In this document: positions 6,213-6,790 of the stretch, one piece after another | Numbering within the stretch: position 1 is the stretch's first letter | Layout of the letters: each line of letters begins with the position of its first letter | Origin: Candidatus Jidaibacter sp. | Lineage (GTDB): Bacteria > Pseudomonadota > Alphaproteobacteria > Rickettsiales > Midichloriaceae | Direction: 5' to 3' | DNA length: 6,790 nt | Assembly: GCA_021298045.1 (NCBI GenBank) | Contig: JAJTHY010000033.1 | Span: 1 to 6,790 of the forward strand | Notes under the pieces: generated by a model | What the model saw: the letters and a program-made list of their open reading frames with translations, nothing else | Told to the model about the DNA's origin: nothing | Databases searched by the model: none | Position numbers and translations under genes: made by a program

Positions 6213-6722
6213 ATGGCATTACTCCCTGTGTTAAAAGATCCAGATCCTAGGCTTAGAGAAGTTTCCAAGCTAGTTGAAAAGTTCGATGACGAGCTTAAGG
6301 AGTTTATGGCATCACTGCTTGAAACCATGTATCATGAGCAAGGTATAGGAATAGCCGCGGTGCAAGTTGGTAAGTTGATTCGTGCTTTAATTGTTGATGT
6401 ACCGGTTGAAAGAGATCGTGTTAAAGAGCAGGGTTCGCCAATCTTTGTGATAAATCCAGTCTTGACTTACCTGTCGGAAGAACGGGTAATTCTTGATGAG
6501 GGTTGTCTTTCAGTAAGGGATGCGGATGATTCTTTTGTCAAAGGCTTGGTAGAAAGACCCAAAAGCGTGACCGTAGAGTACCAGGATCTAAACGGAAAGT
6601 CGCACATACTTGTGGTTGATGGCAATAATTCTAACCATGAACTTTGGCTTGCAAGGTGTTTGCAGCACGAGCTAGATCATTTAAATGGAAAGCTTTTCAC
6701 TGAACATGTTTTGGCGCAATAG
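6213..6722 (+). CDS. def: Peptide deformylase
   Basis: Peptide deformylase is the Fe/Zn hydrolase that removes the formyl group from the initiator methionine of nascent proteins. The 169-aa product has all three family motifs: GIGIAAVQ (44-51), EGCLS (96-100, metal ligand Cys98) and QHELDH (151-156, metal ligands His152 and His156, catalytic Glu153), so it should be active. Compared with E. coli Def it carries about 5 extra residues after EGCLS (RDADDSFVKGLVERP) and about 7 after VVDG (NNSNHELW), and Arg replaces the usual Pro in the CLS(I/V)P turn. The start is 3 nt after the valS stop; the nearest purine-rich stretch (AAGGTGAAG) is far upstream, so translation is probably coupled to valS. 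In this arrangement tRNA charging and N-terminal processing are made from one transcript. Confidence 0.97.
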   Translation: MALLPVLKDPDPRLREVSKLVEKFDDELKEFMASLLETMYHEQGIGIAAVQVGKLIRALIVDVPVERDRVKEQGSPIFVINPVLTYLSEERVILDEGCLSVRDADDSFVKGLVERPKSVTVEYQDLNGKSHILVVDGNNSNHELWLARCLQHELDHLNGKLFTEHVLAQ

Positions 6723-6790
6723 ACCTCTTCTGAAACTCTACTTCTGCTGCAAATTGCGTCGTCGCTCCGGTACTCAAATCCTCATGTATA
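6723..6790. repeat. Possible edge of a dispersed repeat element (partial)
   Basis: The 68 nt after def contain GCGTCGTCGCTCCGG followed by TACTCAAATCCTCATGTATA. From memory this resembles dispersed, often palindromic intergenic repeats in genomes of Rickettsiales and related intracellular bacteria, which include a similar TACTCAAATCCTCATGTA string. Read on the minus strand it stays open from the window edge through position 6723 and on into def (IHEDLSTGATTQFAAEVEF...), a property also known from rickettsial palindromic elements that enter genes. No second copy occurs in this window, so the call rests on recollection only. No terminator hairpin for valS-def is seen here. Confidence 0.3.

Noticed and set aside
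1..6790. CRISPR array, tRNA or rRNA genes, toxin-antitoxin pair, defence system
   Set aside because: No regularly spaced direct repeats, no tRNA-like T-loop, and no gene beyond those listed that matches such systems.

Overview
The window reads as a chromosomal segment of an AT-rich alphaproteobacterium, most likely a member of Rickettsiales. The main reasons are the yebC-ruvC gene pair, which is common in Alphaproteobacteria, and a valyl-tRNA synthetase of the compact archaeal/rickettsial type rather than the long bacterial type. AT-rich spacers with palindromic or repeat-like sequence also fit an intracellular rickettsia-like genome. The genus cannot be told from the sequence alone.

Layout. 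On the minus strand, reading leftward from about 2880, lie yebC (2876-2127), ruvC (2158-1661, overlapping yebC by 32 nt) and a phage-type terminase large subunit gene (1565-153). All three are codirectional and may form one transcript. On the plus strand, reading rightward from about 2950, lie a secreted cyclophilin-type peptidyl-prolyl isomerase (3004-3585), a 170-nt spacer with a large inverted repeat, valS (3756-6209) and def (6213-6722, 3 nt after valS). The 127-nt divergent spacer between yebC and the isomerase carries overlapping promoter-like hexamers facing both ways. Positions 1-152 hold no convincing gene. The last 68 nt look like the edge of a dispersed repeat.

How the genes fit together. 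Most of the window is housekeeping: translation (valS), N-terminal methionine deformylation (def), protein folding (cyclophilin), Holliday junction resolution (ruvC) and the YebC/TACO1 protein. The outlier is the terminase large subunit. It sits where ruvA-ruvB often follow ruvC in alphaproteobacteria, has intact ATPase and nuclease motifs, and has no other phage gene beside it in the window.

I do not see a clearly new multi-gene system. The points most worth checking are the orphan intact terminase behind ruvC, a possible second (cytosolic) cyclophilin made from a strong internal ribosome binding site, the 102-nt inverted-repeat element before valS, the archaeal-type valS itself, and two insertions in the peptide deformylase.
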